From contig CAOLHI010002136.1 in assembly GCA_948474755.1 (NCBI GenBank), positions 558,001 to 622,000 of the forward strand: a stretch of 64,000 nt of DNA. The letters are read 5' to 3'. This DNA comes from Ctenosaura bakeri (lineage: Eukaryota; Chordata; Lepidosauria; Squamata; Iguanidae). Position 1 is the first letter of the stretch, and the number at the start of each line of letters is the position of its first letter. The notes under the pieces were generated by a model. It ran no database searches, had not been told where the DNA came from, and was given only the letters and a program-made list of their open reading frames with translations. Made by a program: the position numbers and the translations under genes. Below are positions 32,456 through 45,600 of this stretch, piece after piece.

Positions 32456-35400
32456 CTGCAGTACAGAGGCATTTGATTTAAATATTAACATGCAGTTCAT
32501 GAAGTTCATGCCACTTCAAGCCACATTTATGCATTGAGTTGCAAAGTAAAATACTCTAAAACAGTAGCAAGCAATAAAAAAACACAAGGCAGTAAAACTA
32601 TCAGATTTCAGAAAATTCACCATCATTTATATTCAGTTTGATGACATGCTAGAAATCTTGGGCAAAAAACCTCATAAGGAGAGAATTCCCACACACAGGG
32701 CATTACTACTGAAAAGGCCCCTTCTGTACTGTGGCATCATATAATTCCTGTTTAAAAGCTGCCTATTTTTTGCACCTTGAGAAAACTTTTCTCTTCAAAG
32801 AGAGCACAGAAGTATCTTCAAAGGTGGAAACAAAGAAAAAAATGAAACCTTAATAACTGACACTCCCAAGAAAGTGCCTCTAAAAATGTTCTTAGTACTT
32901 GAGAGCTTCATATAGAGAAGAAGAACTTCCAGATTCCTGAATCCCAAGTTACAAATAGGTATCAAAGGTAAGCACTTGCATTTTGTATCAGTAGAGCTCT
33001 TGAAGAGCTAGCACATGGCATTGAATTTGGCCAGTTGTAGTTTGCAGAATGATATGAACTAGCTGAAATGTTGTACCTGGCTTGAAACCAACTGAAATCT
33101 CCAAGGAGTCTGAAAAGCATTACAACTGTCCAATCCAGCATTACAACTCCAAGCATTATAACTGTCCAATCCAGAGGTTACATGTGTCACGGGGACCAAG
33201 CCACCTCAGTCTAGAAGAGGCAGCAGCAGAACTACCAATGAGAGCTTTGTGACCTAGATATGACTTGACCTTCTAACAAATGTACAAGTATAGGATGGGG
33301 AATACACAGTGACGTAGACTCGAATCAATTGACTTGGACTCAAGTCAGACTTAAGTCACTTCGGTTACTTGACCTGGACTTGCCATAGCAAATAAATGAT
33401 GCACTGGCTTGACTAGGCTTGTGACTTAACATATTCATCCAGAAACTTTACAACTTTGAACAACGCTTTCATCTCTTTTTGCCTACAGGTCACACAGTGA
33501 TCTGTCTCAAGCCTAAAGTGTAGGAGCATTTCTCAGAGGGGAACAGCAAACAGGTTAGGCAACAGACTTCAGGCAGCGTTGAGATCTGCTTTACGGAGAC
33601 CTGGCTGGAGGATGACAGTGGTACAACTTGGGTTCAGGCCTTCCCAGCCGGATACTCTGTCAGTGCGCAGGTAAGAGGAAGTAGGCGGGGGAGGGCGGAG
33701 TAGCCTTGGTTTATAAAGACAATCTTACACTGACCAGGATACCTGTCTGGAAAACAGACCACTTTGAGTGTATATACATGAGCCTGAAAGCAAGGGATAG
33801 TCTAGGGATTCTGTTAGTATACTGACCACCCCGCTGCCTATCAGACTCCCTGGCTGAGCTAACAGAACTGGTGTCAGAGTTGGTGTTGGAGTCACGCAGA
33901 TTTCTGGTTCTGGGCGATGTCAATATCCTGTTTGAGACCGGTTTGACAGGTGCAGCTCGGGAGTTCATGGCATCTGTGACAAACATGGGCTTATCCCAAT
34001 TAGTCTCTGGGCCAACACATTGTGCAGGTCATACCCTCAATGCGGTCTTCAGTACGGAACAGGCATAGCCGTGGGTGGAAATAATAAATGCTACCACCTT
34101 GTCATGGACAGATCATTTCCTGGTCAGGGTTAGACTTATGGCTGCTACCTGCCCCTGCAGGAGTGGTGGACCTATTAGAATGGTCCACCCTCAAAGATCA
34201 ATGGAACCTATTGGATTCCAGAAAGCCCTGAAGGGTTTTATGGTTGGTATTGCCGGTGATCCTGTTGAAGCCCTAGTTAATACCTGGAACTATGATCTTA
34301 CTAGGGTCATCGACACGATTGCTCCCAAGCGTCCTTTCCGGCCTGCTTCAAACCATAATCTTTGGTATACAGTAGAACTCAGGAATATGAAGCAGGTTGG
34401 ACAACGACTAGAGTGCAACTGGCGGAAATCTGGACTCTTATCTGACAGGACATGCTAAAGAGAATTCCTTTATTCCTATGGAGTGGCAATAGATGCGGTG
34501 AAGAAGACTTTCCTCTCTGCATGTACTGCATCTGCGACTTCCCATCTAGCAGGGCTGTTCAGGGTGGTAAAGGATCTGACTCAGATACCCACTCCCCCAA
34601 ACTCGCTGTTAGAACCTAGCGTAGCTTGGTGTGATGCTTTGAATAATCATTTTGCAGATAAAATCTCTCAGATAAGAGCCGATTTGGATGCCGGTGTTAC
34701 TGCAGAGGTTACGAGTGGAGTGTCCGGTGATTCCCTGAATAGGATTATACTGGATCAGTTTCAGTCAGTGAGTACCGAGGACATAGACAAGCTCCTTGGA
34801 AATATAAGGAAGACAACTTGCCCTCTTGATCCTTGCCCTTCATGGCTGGTCATCCAGGGAGGAGTTGCAATTAAGACCCATTTAAGATATATTATTAATG
34901 CATCCCTTAGGGAGGGCAATTTTCCAGCTTGTTTAAAAGAAGCGATTATACGACCGCTTCTAAAAAAGCCCTCCATAGACCCCCTGGATATGAATAATTA
35001 TAGACCAGTCTCTCATCTCCCATTTTTGAGCAAGGTGATCGAGAGGGCTGTTGGTCTTCAGCTCCAAGCTGTCTTGGATGAAACAGATTATCTAGATCCA
35101 TTTCAAACTGGCTTCAGGGCAGGATATGGAGTCGAGACTGCCATGGCCGCCTTAGTGGATGATCTTCGCCTAGGTATCGACAGGGGAAGTGTGACCCTGC
35201 TGGTACTCTTGGACCTCTCAGCAGCTTTCGATACCATAGGCCATGGTATCCTTCTGGAATGCCTGAAAAGGTTAGGGATCGTGGGCACTGTACTTAAGTG
35301 GTTCTGGTCCTATCTCTCAGGTAGATACCAGATGGTGATGCTTGGGGACAGCTGCTCCTCGAAAAAGGAGCTTAAATCTGGCGTCTCTCAGGGTGCTGTC

Positions 35401-36525
35401 CTGTCCCCAATGCTATTTAACATCTACATGAAACCGCTGGGAGAGATCATCAGGAGGCATGGAGCAAGGTGCTATCAGTATGCTGATGACACCCAGATAT
35501 CTCTCTCCATGCCTCAGATAATAGCATCAACTAAAGGTGGCATCTCACCTCTGAACGAATGTCTTGAAGCAGTAATGGACTGGATGAGGAAAAACAGACT
35601 GAAGCTCAATCCAGATAAGACACAGGTACTTGCTGTTAGGGGTCCTAGCCCAGACACGGAGGTCTGCCAACCAGTACTAGACAGGGTCACACTTCCCCTG
35701 AAAGACTGTGTCCACAGCTTGGGGGTGCTCCTGGACTCGCCACTTCAGATGACAACTCAAATAGATGCGGCGGCCAGGAGTCCCTGTTATCAGCTTTGGC
35801 TGATACGCCAGCTGTGCCCTTTTCTGCTGGAACACCTAAAAACAGTGGTGCATGCACTGGTAACTTCATGGCTCAACTTCTGCAATGCGCTCTACATGGG
35901 GCTACCCATGTGCTTAGTCTGGAAACTTCAATTAGTTCGGAATATGGCAGCCAGGCTGGTCACCGGTAGACCTAAAACTGACCATATAACACCAATTTTA
36001 AAGTCTCTCTATTGGCTGCCTATTAGTTTCTGGGCACAGTACAAGATGTTGGTTATTACATTTAAAGCCCTTCATGGCTTGGGGCCAGCCTACCTGCGGG
36101 ATCACCTTCTCCCATATAATCCACCCCGCACATTAAGGTCCTCTGGGAGGAATTTACTGCAGCCAGTCAGAACTAGGTTGGCTGCGGTTACCCAGAGAAC
36201 CTTTTCTTCTATCGCTCCCAAGCTATGGAATGGCCTGCCGGAGGAGACCTGGCATATTACCAGTCTTGACTGCTTTAAAAAAGCAGTCAAGACTAATCTG
36301 TTCTGACAGGCCTTCCAAGACTAGCATTTCCATTGCCTCCCATCTATTGTCTTGCTGTTTTGTTAATAGTTAATTGATGGACTGTTAATTGTTGTGTGTT
36401 TTAAGGGGTTGGTTTAGGTGGGTTGGTGGATGGGGAGGATTGGGTATGTTTTTAATGTCTTTTAATATATTTAATGTATTTTATATTTTTCGCCGCCTTG
36501 ATCCATGTGGAGAGGCAGGATAGAA

Positions 36526-36601
<76 letters not shown>

Positions 36602-39600
36602 TTCGTGGTCTCTGTGCCTTCATACACTAGGAGCTTTAGCGCCTGCGCGGTAGCGTTCGGAAACTTCTAGAGCTTGTTCGCTTGGCGGGAACCCCTCCCC
36701 CACGCCGGTACTGCGCATGCTCCTCCCGCCGAGCAACGGTCTCTCCTCAGTTCTTTCTCGTCCGCCGTCGCGTACGGAAGGTTCTTTAGTTTGTTCCTCT
36801 CACCTTTGTGCTTGGCTTGCTGTTTTCACGGTTTTACGGACTTTTGGACTGTCTCTGACCTCTCTTTCGGACTTCCCCTTCGGCTTTGGTCTTTTCGGAT
36901 TTTCGAAGTTTGGCGTTCTTCGTCTTATGTCCGCGCTCTTCAAGAAGTGCGTGTCCTGCGGGCGCAAGGTTGCCCTCAACGACAACCACAAGGAGTGTCT
37001 CTTCTGTTTGGGTGAGTCCCACAACATCCGGACTTGCCCAATTTGCCGGGATTTTACTCCCCAAACTCTCCGCAACCGGTCCGCGAGACTCAAGTCTTAT
37101 TGTTGGGAACAGTCTCTGCGGGCGATAGACGAGACCTCCACTTCCAAGATGGCCGACAAGAAGACGACCACGCCATCGACGGTATCGGCGGCTGCCGTTC
37201 CGTCCACCTCGTCGGTATCGGGCTCGGTACCGGCGAAAACGCCGATCTCGGCGTTACCGAGGATCCCGAAGCTGTCGGCGGCTGCCAAGTCAGCGAAAGG
37301 ATCCTCGACGGCAAGAAAGGCTGAGGCTCCCCTGACGGAGACGCCTGCTAAAAAGCGCCCTGCTCCGGATGGAGGCAAGGGCAAGGAGAAGGAGAAGAAG
37401 AAGAAGAAGAAGGAGAAGAAGCGCTCCCCGGCTGGGGACGTTCAACCTCCTACTCCTCCTCCTACTCAGCAGCCTTCCAAAGGGCGAGGCGAGTCCGTCG
37501 ATCTCTCGGAGGATGAGATCGAGGACGTTCCCCAACAGCGCCCGGACTCGCCTGTGGCAGACCCTCCAACCCTGGTGGAGGAGCGCCACCGCCCTCCTAG
37601 CCGTCGCAGGTCGGCCGACCTGCAGCAGAGAGAGCCCTCTGCTTCTCCAGAGCGGCGTTCGACCTCCTTCCGGTCCCGGTCCCACTCTTCCGAGCGTCCA
37701 GTGGCCTCGCCGCCTCCTAGGGAGACAGAGAGGAACAACCTCGCTCGTCTGCCTCCAGATACACCTCGGCGTCCTACGTGGCCAGGTACGCGAGGGAATC
37801 TGAATGGAGAGAGCGCCCGGCCTCTTATCGGTCACATTCGCCATCGTACCGGGATCGGTACCATCGTGGCCCGAGTCGCTGGGAGACCTTCCGGAGGTCC
37901 CGGTCACCTCGTCGACAGCGCGAATCGCGCTCGCCTAGAGGGGACGAGGCTCGGTACCGTCGACGCCGAAGCCGATCTCCGTCGGACCGCCGCTCCTTCA
38001 GCCGCTCTCCCTCTCCTCGATATCATAGGGCGAGGGAGCCTTCACCTCGGTATCGGGCGATATCGCCACCTCCTAGGGTCACGGCAACGGCGACGCGCCC
38101 TACGGAGTCGGTGGTGACTGAGCGGGCTACGACGACGTCAGCCTGCCAGACTACCCCTGTCACCACTAAGAAGGTGAAGTCAGTAGTCAGCCAGCCCAAG
38201 CGGGACGCTGCTACTCCACCGCCCCGGCTGCAGAGAAGCCTAGGAAGGCAACACCTGTGGCGATTGCGAAGGAGCCGGAAAGCGAGCGGCGAGAGGACTC
38301 ACCGACCTCAGAGTCGTACGACTCGAGTGCGGAATCAGAGGTGTCTGAGGCGGCCTCCCAGGAGTCTCCTCCGCTGGGATTCGGGGACCCGATCCCAGAT
38401 TCTGCTCCAGAGGACGTCCACCAGTTCTCTGCGATGCTGCTCCGCATGGCTACTACCCTCGGCCTTAAGATCGCCGATGCGGAGCCGGAGGACGACGATC
38501 CAGCCTTCTCCGTCTTCGAGGAGAAGCGACCTGCCGCGGCCCCGCTGCCTCTCCTGCCCCGGGTATCCAGACTGGTGAAGGCCGCCTGGGATAGGCCGGC
38601 CTCGGCTCAGCCGATACCGCAGCGGTTGGAACACCTCTACAGGGTGCAGAAGGATAACGCCGGTTATCTCTTTAATCACCCTGCACCGAACTCTGTGGTG
38701 GTTGAGTCGGCACAGACGAAAGGCTCCGGCAGGCAACACACCACCCCGCTGGACAAAGAGGGCAGGAAGTTGGACGCCTATGCAAGAAGGTTCTATTCAG
38801 CTGCCTCCTTGCAGATCAGGCTGTCCAACACTCAGGCTTGCCTCGCGGCATACCTGAAAAAGGTGCTCGATCGCCTGCAACCGGCGATGGAGGCGGTACC
38901 GGAGGACATCCGCCAAGCCTCCTCCATGATCTTCAATGAGGCCATCTCCATCGCTCGGCAGCAGATGGCCTCCTCCAGGCACGCAGTGGAGATTGCCTCC
39001 CGGGTCATGGCGGGATCCATCGGCCTGCGCCGCCATGCTTGGCTGCGGCCGGCCGACATCCAGGAGGACACCAGAAGGAGGATTGAAGATCTCCCCTTCG
39101 ACGGTGAGGGCCTATTCAATTCGTCCACAGACGAAGCTTTGGACAATCTCGTTAAGGCGAGGCTGACCGCCAAGAAGATCGGGCTACAGCCGGCCACGCA
39201 AGCCCGCAGGACCTCCACCTTCCGCCCATCCTGGCGACGATCTTCCACCTCGTCGTTCCAGCGTTCGGCCCAGTCTGGACAGTCGAGACCGTCCTCCGGC
39301 TCATCGGCCAGACGCACGATTAGGCGACGCCCGGCTTCGTCCAAGAAGTCCTCCTCCGAGACAAAGTCTCGGTTTTGACGTGCCTGGCAGGACCTACCAA
39401 TACCCACTCTTCAGCCTACCATCAGCGCTCGGAGACCGACCGACTCTTGCTCGACATCTCGCGGAGTGGCAGTGTGTCACTACGGACTCTTGGGTGCTTT
39501 CCATCGTCCGTCTTGGCTACGCCATCGAGTTTCTCGATATTCCTCCTCGAGGCGTTTACTATTCCACGCCGTCGAGTCCGGCCCTCCTGGAAGAGATCCA

Positions 39601-42600
39601 ATCCCTCCTCCAGAAAGGGGCGATCGAGCAGCTCCCGCAAGAGGCCAAGACCACCGGCTTCTTCTCCAGGTACTTCACGGTACCGAAAGCCGACGGTACC
39701 TCCGGCCGATCCTAGACCTCAGAGGGGTGAACTACTACATCCGCCCCAAAAGGTTCAAGATGGTCACGATACCGTCGATCCTGCCCTTCCTACATCGAGG
39801 GGACTGGTTCGCCTCCATCGATCTCCGAGACGCATACTTCCATATTGCCATTCGCCCGCAGCACAGACGGTACCTCCGCTTCGCAGTCGACGACACCTGT
39901 TACCAGTACAAGGTGCTGCCGTTCGGACTCTCGACTGCCCCAAGGGTCTTCACCAAGTGCATGGCCCCGGTGGTATCCTTCCTGCGGACGAAGGGTGCTT
40001 CTGTCTTCCCTTACCTCGACGATTGGCTGTTGGTGGCGTCCTGCAAACAGAGACTTTACCACGACGTCCACATGACGTTGTCACTCCTGACCCGCCTTGG
40101 TCTACGGGTGAATCCGAAGAAGTCCCACCTCGAGCCGGCGAGGATCTTGGACTTCATCGGGGCGACGCTCGACTCGACCTCCGCCAGGGCGTACCTACCA
40201 GAGTCTCGAGCCCAAACCCTGATCCGGGCCGCCACTCACGCGCGTGCGGCCCCAACATTATCTGCGAGAAGCGTCCAGCAGCTCTTGGGCTACATGGCTG
40301 CAACGACCGCTGTGACATATCTCGTCAGGCTGAGAGCGAGACCTCTTCAACACTGGTTCGTCCGCATATTCGACCCCCTGCGAGACGAACAGACACTCCG
40401 ACTGCAGCTGCCGGAAGACGTCCGCTCATCCCTCCGATGGTGGCAGTCGCGACGCAATCTCTTGTCAGGGATGCCTTTCCAACAGCCGACACCGAAGGTG
40501 ACGGTAACGACCGACGCCTCCCTGTATGGATGGGGTGCCCACTGCGGCGATCTCAGAGTCCGCGACAGATGGACCGACGACGAGACCGCTCTCCATATCA
40601 ACGCGCTGGAGCTGCTCGCCGTCTGGAAAGCCCTACGGGCGTTCCGCCACGCCGTGGCGGGGCGCACGGTCCTGATTCGACGGACAACCCACCGCCGTCT
40701 GCTACATCAACAGACAAGGTGGGACTCATTCCACGACCCTGCTCCACATCGCGCTCGACCTGTGGGAATGGTGCATTCGCCTGCACACGCATCCCGTGGC
40801 GGTTCACCTGGCCGGGCAGGAGAACACCACGGCAGACGCCCTCAGCAGGGACACCTCATCCCATCACGAATGGTCTCTCTCCGGAGAGGCGTTCAGACTG
40901 ATTCGGGACCGCTGGGGCGAACCATCGATCGACCTCTTCGCGACCAGGGAAAACGCAAGTGTCGCCGATTCTGTTCCAGAGCGGGCCACGATCGTGCCTC
41001 CATCGGGGACGCTTTCCAGTTTCCGTGGACCGGGGAACTCCTCTACGCGTTCCCGCCGTTCCCGCTGCTCGGCCGGACGATATCGAAGATCCTCGCCGAC
41101 CGAGCCGACGCGATCCTGGTAGCCCCGTACTGGCCGAGGCAACATTGGTTCGCACCCCTGCTACAAGCCGCGCGAGACGACCTGCTCCGGTTGCCACCGA
41201 CACCGGACCTGCTCTCCCACTCCGGCGGCCGAGTCCTCCATCCGGACCTGCCACGCCTGGCCCTCCATGCCTGGAGGATATCGCACTACGATCCCGTACT
41301 CGGTACCGTCCTCGTCGCGGCCAGGAAGGAATCCACCCGTCGCAACTATCAATACAAGTGGCGACGCTTCCTGACCTTCGCTAACGAGAGGAGTGAGCCG
41401 GTATCGCCCGCGGGGCTCTCTACCGTCCTGCATTTCCTCCTGCACCTCCGGCAACAGGGGCTGGCGTTTCCATCCCTGAAGGTGTATCTCTCCGCGATCG
41501 TGGCATACCAACCACCACGGTCGGCTGCCTCGGCCTTCTTCAGGAACGATACCGTTAAGCGGTTCCTGAAAGGACTTCATCATCTCTACCCGCCGGTATC
41601 GCCGCCGCTACCGCCGTGGTCCCTCTCGCTGGTGCTCTCGCAGCTGACAAAGCCGCCCTTCGAGCCGATGGCGACCTCGGATGATAGGCTCCTGACCATG
41701 AAAACTGCCTTCCTGGTAGCGGTGACCTCAGCGAGGCGAGCGGGTGAGATCACAGCTCTTCGATCCGATGAGCCCTTCACGGTCTTCCACAGAGACAAGG
41801 TGGTCCTGAGACCTGACATCTCGTTCCTGCCTAAGGTGGTGTCCAGTTTCCATCTCAACCAGGACATCATCCTGCCTGCCTTCTTCCCGAACCCGACGAC
41901 ACCGTTGGAGCGGTCTCTCCACTCCCTGGACGTGCGTCGGGCCGTGGCCTTCTACATGGACAGGACTGCTTCCTTCCGACAGACGCCGCATCTCTTCGTT
42001 TGCTATGGGCGACGTCGGAAGGGCCTCAAAGTGTCCACCCAGCGCTTCTCCAAATGGGTGGTGAGGACTATTCAACTGGCGTATGAGCTCGCGAGGAAGC
42101 CTCCGCCAGTCCTGCTTCGAGCCCACTCCACCAGAGCGGTGGCTACTTCTGCGACCCTCCTGCGAGGAGTTGACCTGCATGAACTCTGCCGTGTGGCGAC
42201 CTGGTCCCAACCATCGACCTTCGTGCGCCACTACAGGCTCGACTGCCGGTCGCGCAGAGATGCCCGGTTTGGACGTGAGGTGTTGGCTTCCGTGCTGTAG
42301 GACCTGACCCGCCGTCCGACCGGTAAGCTACACAGTCTCCTAGTGTATGAAGGCACAGAGACCACGAAGAAGAAGAACAGGTTGCTTACCTGTAACTGTG
42401 GTTCTTCGAGTGGTCATCTGTGCCATCATACACACCCGCCCTTCCTCCCCTCTTTCTCAGGTCCCTGTAGGTTCTACGGCGGACGACAGAACTGAGGAGA
42501 GACCGTTGCTCGGCGGGAGGAGCATGCGCAGTACCGGCGTGGGGGAGGGGTTCCCGCCAAGCGAACAAGCTCTAGAAGTTTCCGAACGCTACCGCGCAGG

Positions 42601-45600
42601 CGCTAAAGCTCCTAGTGTATGATGGCACAGATGACCACTCGAAGAACCACAGTTACAGGTAAGCAACCTGTTCTTATTATTATTATTACTACTACTACTA
42701 CTATTATTGTTGTTATTAGACTGTCCTTGCTGCATATAGGAACTTTCTAAAACATTTCCTCAGAGCAGAAAGAAAGACTTGCTCCCAGAGCACAGGGTGT
42801 GTTTCTCAGAGGGGAACAGAAAACGTAATAGGAAATTGGCTTGAAGAGGAAGGATCCTTCCTTCTAAAGCTTTTGGAGCTTCAGTAATGGGGAGTAAAAA
42901 GGATCCTATTCCCCAGCTTCTCAAAAAAGCCTCCAGCTTTGCAAGTGGAAAGTAAGAAATATCCTTTTTCCCACTTCCAAAGTTGCAGACTCTATGACTC
43001 TTAACAACAAAGGCAGATAGAATACTACTGTCAGACTGCAAGTCTGGTCATTTAGAGAAACTGCTACCCTGTGCAGAAGGTAGTAGAGCTAGACACCAGT
43101 TCTGACAAACAATTCACTACTAATATTTCCATCTTTTTTAAATTGTTCTTCAATTTATTGGCCCTGATGTATTTTGTTACTGATTCCAGAGACCACTTCA
43201 GAACTTTCACATCCTCACCTGAATCTGAGCGAAGCTGTGCTATTTTTCCCATTTGAAAAACAAATTTCATAGGGACAGCTTCAAACTACCAAACTGAAAT
43301 GAGTTGCAATATTTGCTTTCAGTTAAATGACTGATGTGAATAGGAATTCTGAAATGTCACTCCAGGAATACCGAACAGATTTTCATTATATCAGCAACAG
43401 TGGGGTCCACGGTATGAAGAAGGTATGGTAATTGCTCTGTTGGTTTGACTTTCAGGCCTGATACAGAGTGTCCTGCAACAATGTATAACATCATCTGAAT
43501 ACCTTAGAGTGCTGTATAAATTCTGTTAATATTATGAATTTGTGTTTTGTTTTTCTTTCTTTCTTTCTTTCTTTTAGAAAAGTAGGGAGATCCTGGCATC
43601 AAATAATATTTCTTTAAGAAAAGAATTAAGATGATTACAAAAAGCATGAAATATTAAGTGCTGGTGCAATATTAATTTCCATGTCACAGTACAATAATGT
43701 GATAGGTTTTTTAAATATGAATTAATATGAAGTTTTTTGAAAGTTTTTGAAGTTTTTAATAGCCAAAGTCCATACATTAGGAGCAGACATAGTGTCACAA
43801 AAATGTGAAACTTTTTCAGTTTTTCTGAATTCTTCATCTGGTTACGTGGTACAAATATTAGGAAGAAGAAAAAAAGCATCCCCCAACACCAATAAGCCAG
43901 GTGTTGTAGCTGTAAGTTCTGCTGTTAAATTTAGTCCTAAAATGGATATTATAGACTTAAAGAGTTACTGATAAGTGCACAGGTAACAGATTAAATCTAG
44001 AAGTGTACACTGGTATTTTAAATGTGTGCGTGTCAGGGTGTGTGTGTGTCTCCATCTCTGAAAACACAAGGCTAGCTGTTTACAACATGTGGCCTAATAT
44101 TGGATTTTGCTGCTTCTTCCCCACACCCTAATCTTTATACCCTCTAAAATGAAAGCTTCTCCTGAAAGCTGGCTAGAGAAGGAAGTTTCTGTGGATCTTT
44201 TCTTCTTCGCTAGAACAACACAGCTATTTTGTTCTGCAAGTTTAAACACCTTAGGATCAGTTCAAGCATTATGACCCTTGTGTTTTACTGAAAAAGTTCC
44301 TTGCTGGCAGCATTCTTACATGGAAGCCATAAGTAAAGCACATAAGCAGCTTAATTTTTTTGTCAGAACTGATCACATAAGGTACTTCTGTGACAATGCT
44401 ATACTGGTCTCTACTTTTACTTTGATTTGAATCAGACTGTGGCTGCTACACTTAGAGAATCTTCACATATTATGGGGAAAAAATCATGACCTTTTGGAAT
44501 GATTACATTCAAACACCTCAAAAACAAAGGGAATATCTGGCAAGATTAGTGTATCCTTGGTTTTCTGGTCCCAATGCCAAATTCTTTTCTCCTTCTCTAG
44601 TAGCCAGTATGCCTGTGGGGCTATACTTTGTGACTACTGCTTCATACGACCTGCTTAAGGAAATGCAGTTCCTCACATTGCTTAGCTATTGGTAAGAAAA
44701 CTGTAGCTTTATTTAAAGAAAAGATACTTACCTGACACCGAATCATCTATTTCATTATCTATTGCTGTCACATTGGTCTGAGGAAGAGGAAAACTCAGTC
44801 TGCTTCTTTTAAGCTTTACCAGGGTTACTCGAGCAATAGGTGGTAAATTTTTAAGCTTGGGGTAATAGAATGAGTTTGCTGGATGACTTGGAGAGGAACT
44901 TGTGATCTATAAATGAAAACACAAGTGCACAGAAAGGATGTTCAGTATATCACAAGTAGCATCTACACCATGTTGCAATGTGAAGTGCTTGTGTTAAACT
45001 TCTAGCCACTGCACACCATCCCCACTGCACACCATCCCCCTGTCCCTCCAAATTTCCACTTTTTCCCCTTCCTAAGAGAGAGCATTTTTCTTCCCGTATT
45101 TGATCCTGAACCCTTAGGGCTGGCATGGCTGAGAGAACTGACCCAGGAGCTGAAGGGTCCATTAGAACTAATCTGAATGGTGTGTGTGTTTTTATCACAT
45201 GATAGTCCTTCTTCTGAAGCCTCATCCCCAGTGCCATCTGACCCATTTTCAGCTTTCTCTGTACTAAGAGAGTGCACATGCAGTGACATGCCAATCAGGA
45301 CAGCAAATGTCAGGCAAAAGTGTGTTTCATCCACCATTTGTTGTTCCAACTCGGACAGCAACAAGTGAGTGAAGAAATAAGACTGAGGCATGGATTCTTC
45401 ACAGCATAGAAAGTGCACTATTGTCAGAAGTGGGAGTGGATGGGGGTAGTGGAATAAGGGGCCATTGATACTGAATGCAACAGGTCCCCCCCCCATGCTC
45501 AATGAGGCACTAAATAGCTTTATGTTGCAGTGCTATACTTTGCTATTCATACTCCTAAAGATGGCTACCCAACTCAAGTTCAAATCAAGTCAGTTACATG

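Larger units (their letters stand above)
36601..42675 (+). mobile_element. DIRS-type tyrosine-recombinase retrotransposon, structurally complete
   Basis: A 6,075-bp element with all the DIRS hallmarks: inverted terminal repeats of unequal length (left 36601-36770, right 42476-42675), an internal complementary region (42337-42433) that joins the complements of the two outer ends, a gag-like ORF, and a pol with reverse transcriptase, RNase H, a methyltransferase-like stretch and a C-terminal tyrosine recombinase. DIRS elements replicate through a circular DNA intermediate and integrate by recombination without target duplication (family knowledge). Frameshifts near 37775, 38220, 39700, 40679, 40691 and 40952 make this copy inactive, but it is otherwise little decayed. 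It sits in the ATT tail of an L2 inside SPON2 intron 5. Confidence 0.95.

Noticed and set aside
37290..37907. Long minus-strand and alternate-frame ORFs over the DIRS gag (for example 205 codons)
   Set aside because: They oppose a coding region rich in SR and lysine repeats; the GC-rich sequence keeps several frames open. No domain.
38335..42231. Many ORFs over 100 codons on the minus strand across the DIRS
   Set aside because: Shadows of the plus-strand gag/pol frames with no recognisable domain.
39466..42300. A single intact 944-residue protein
   Set aside because: Domain order shows it is DIRS pol, but the middle portion is in the wrong frame for RNase H; three small losses cancel out.
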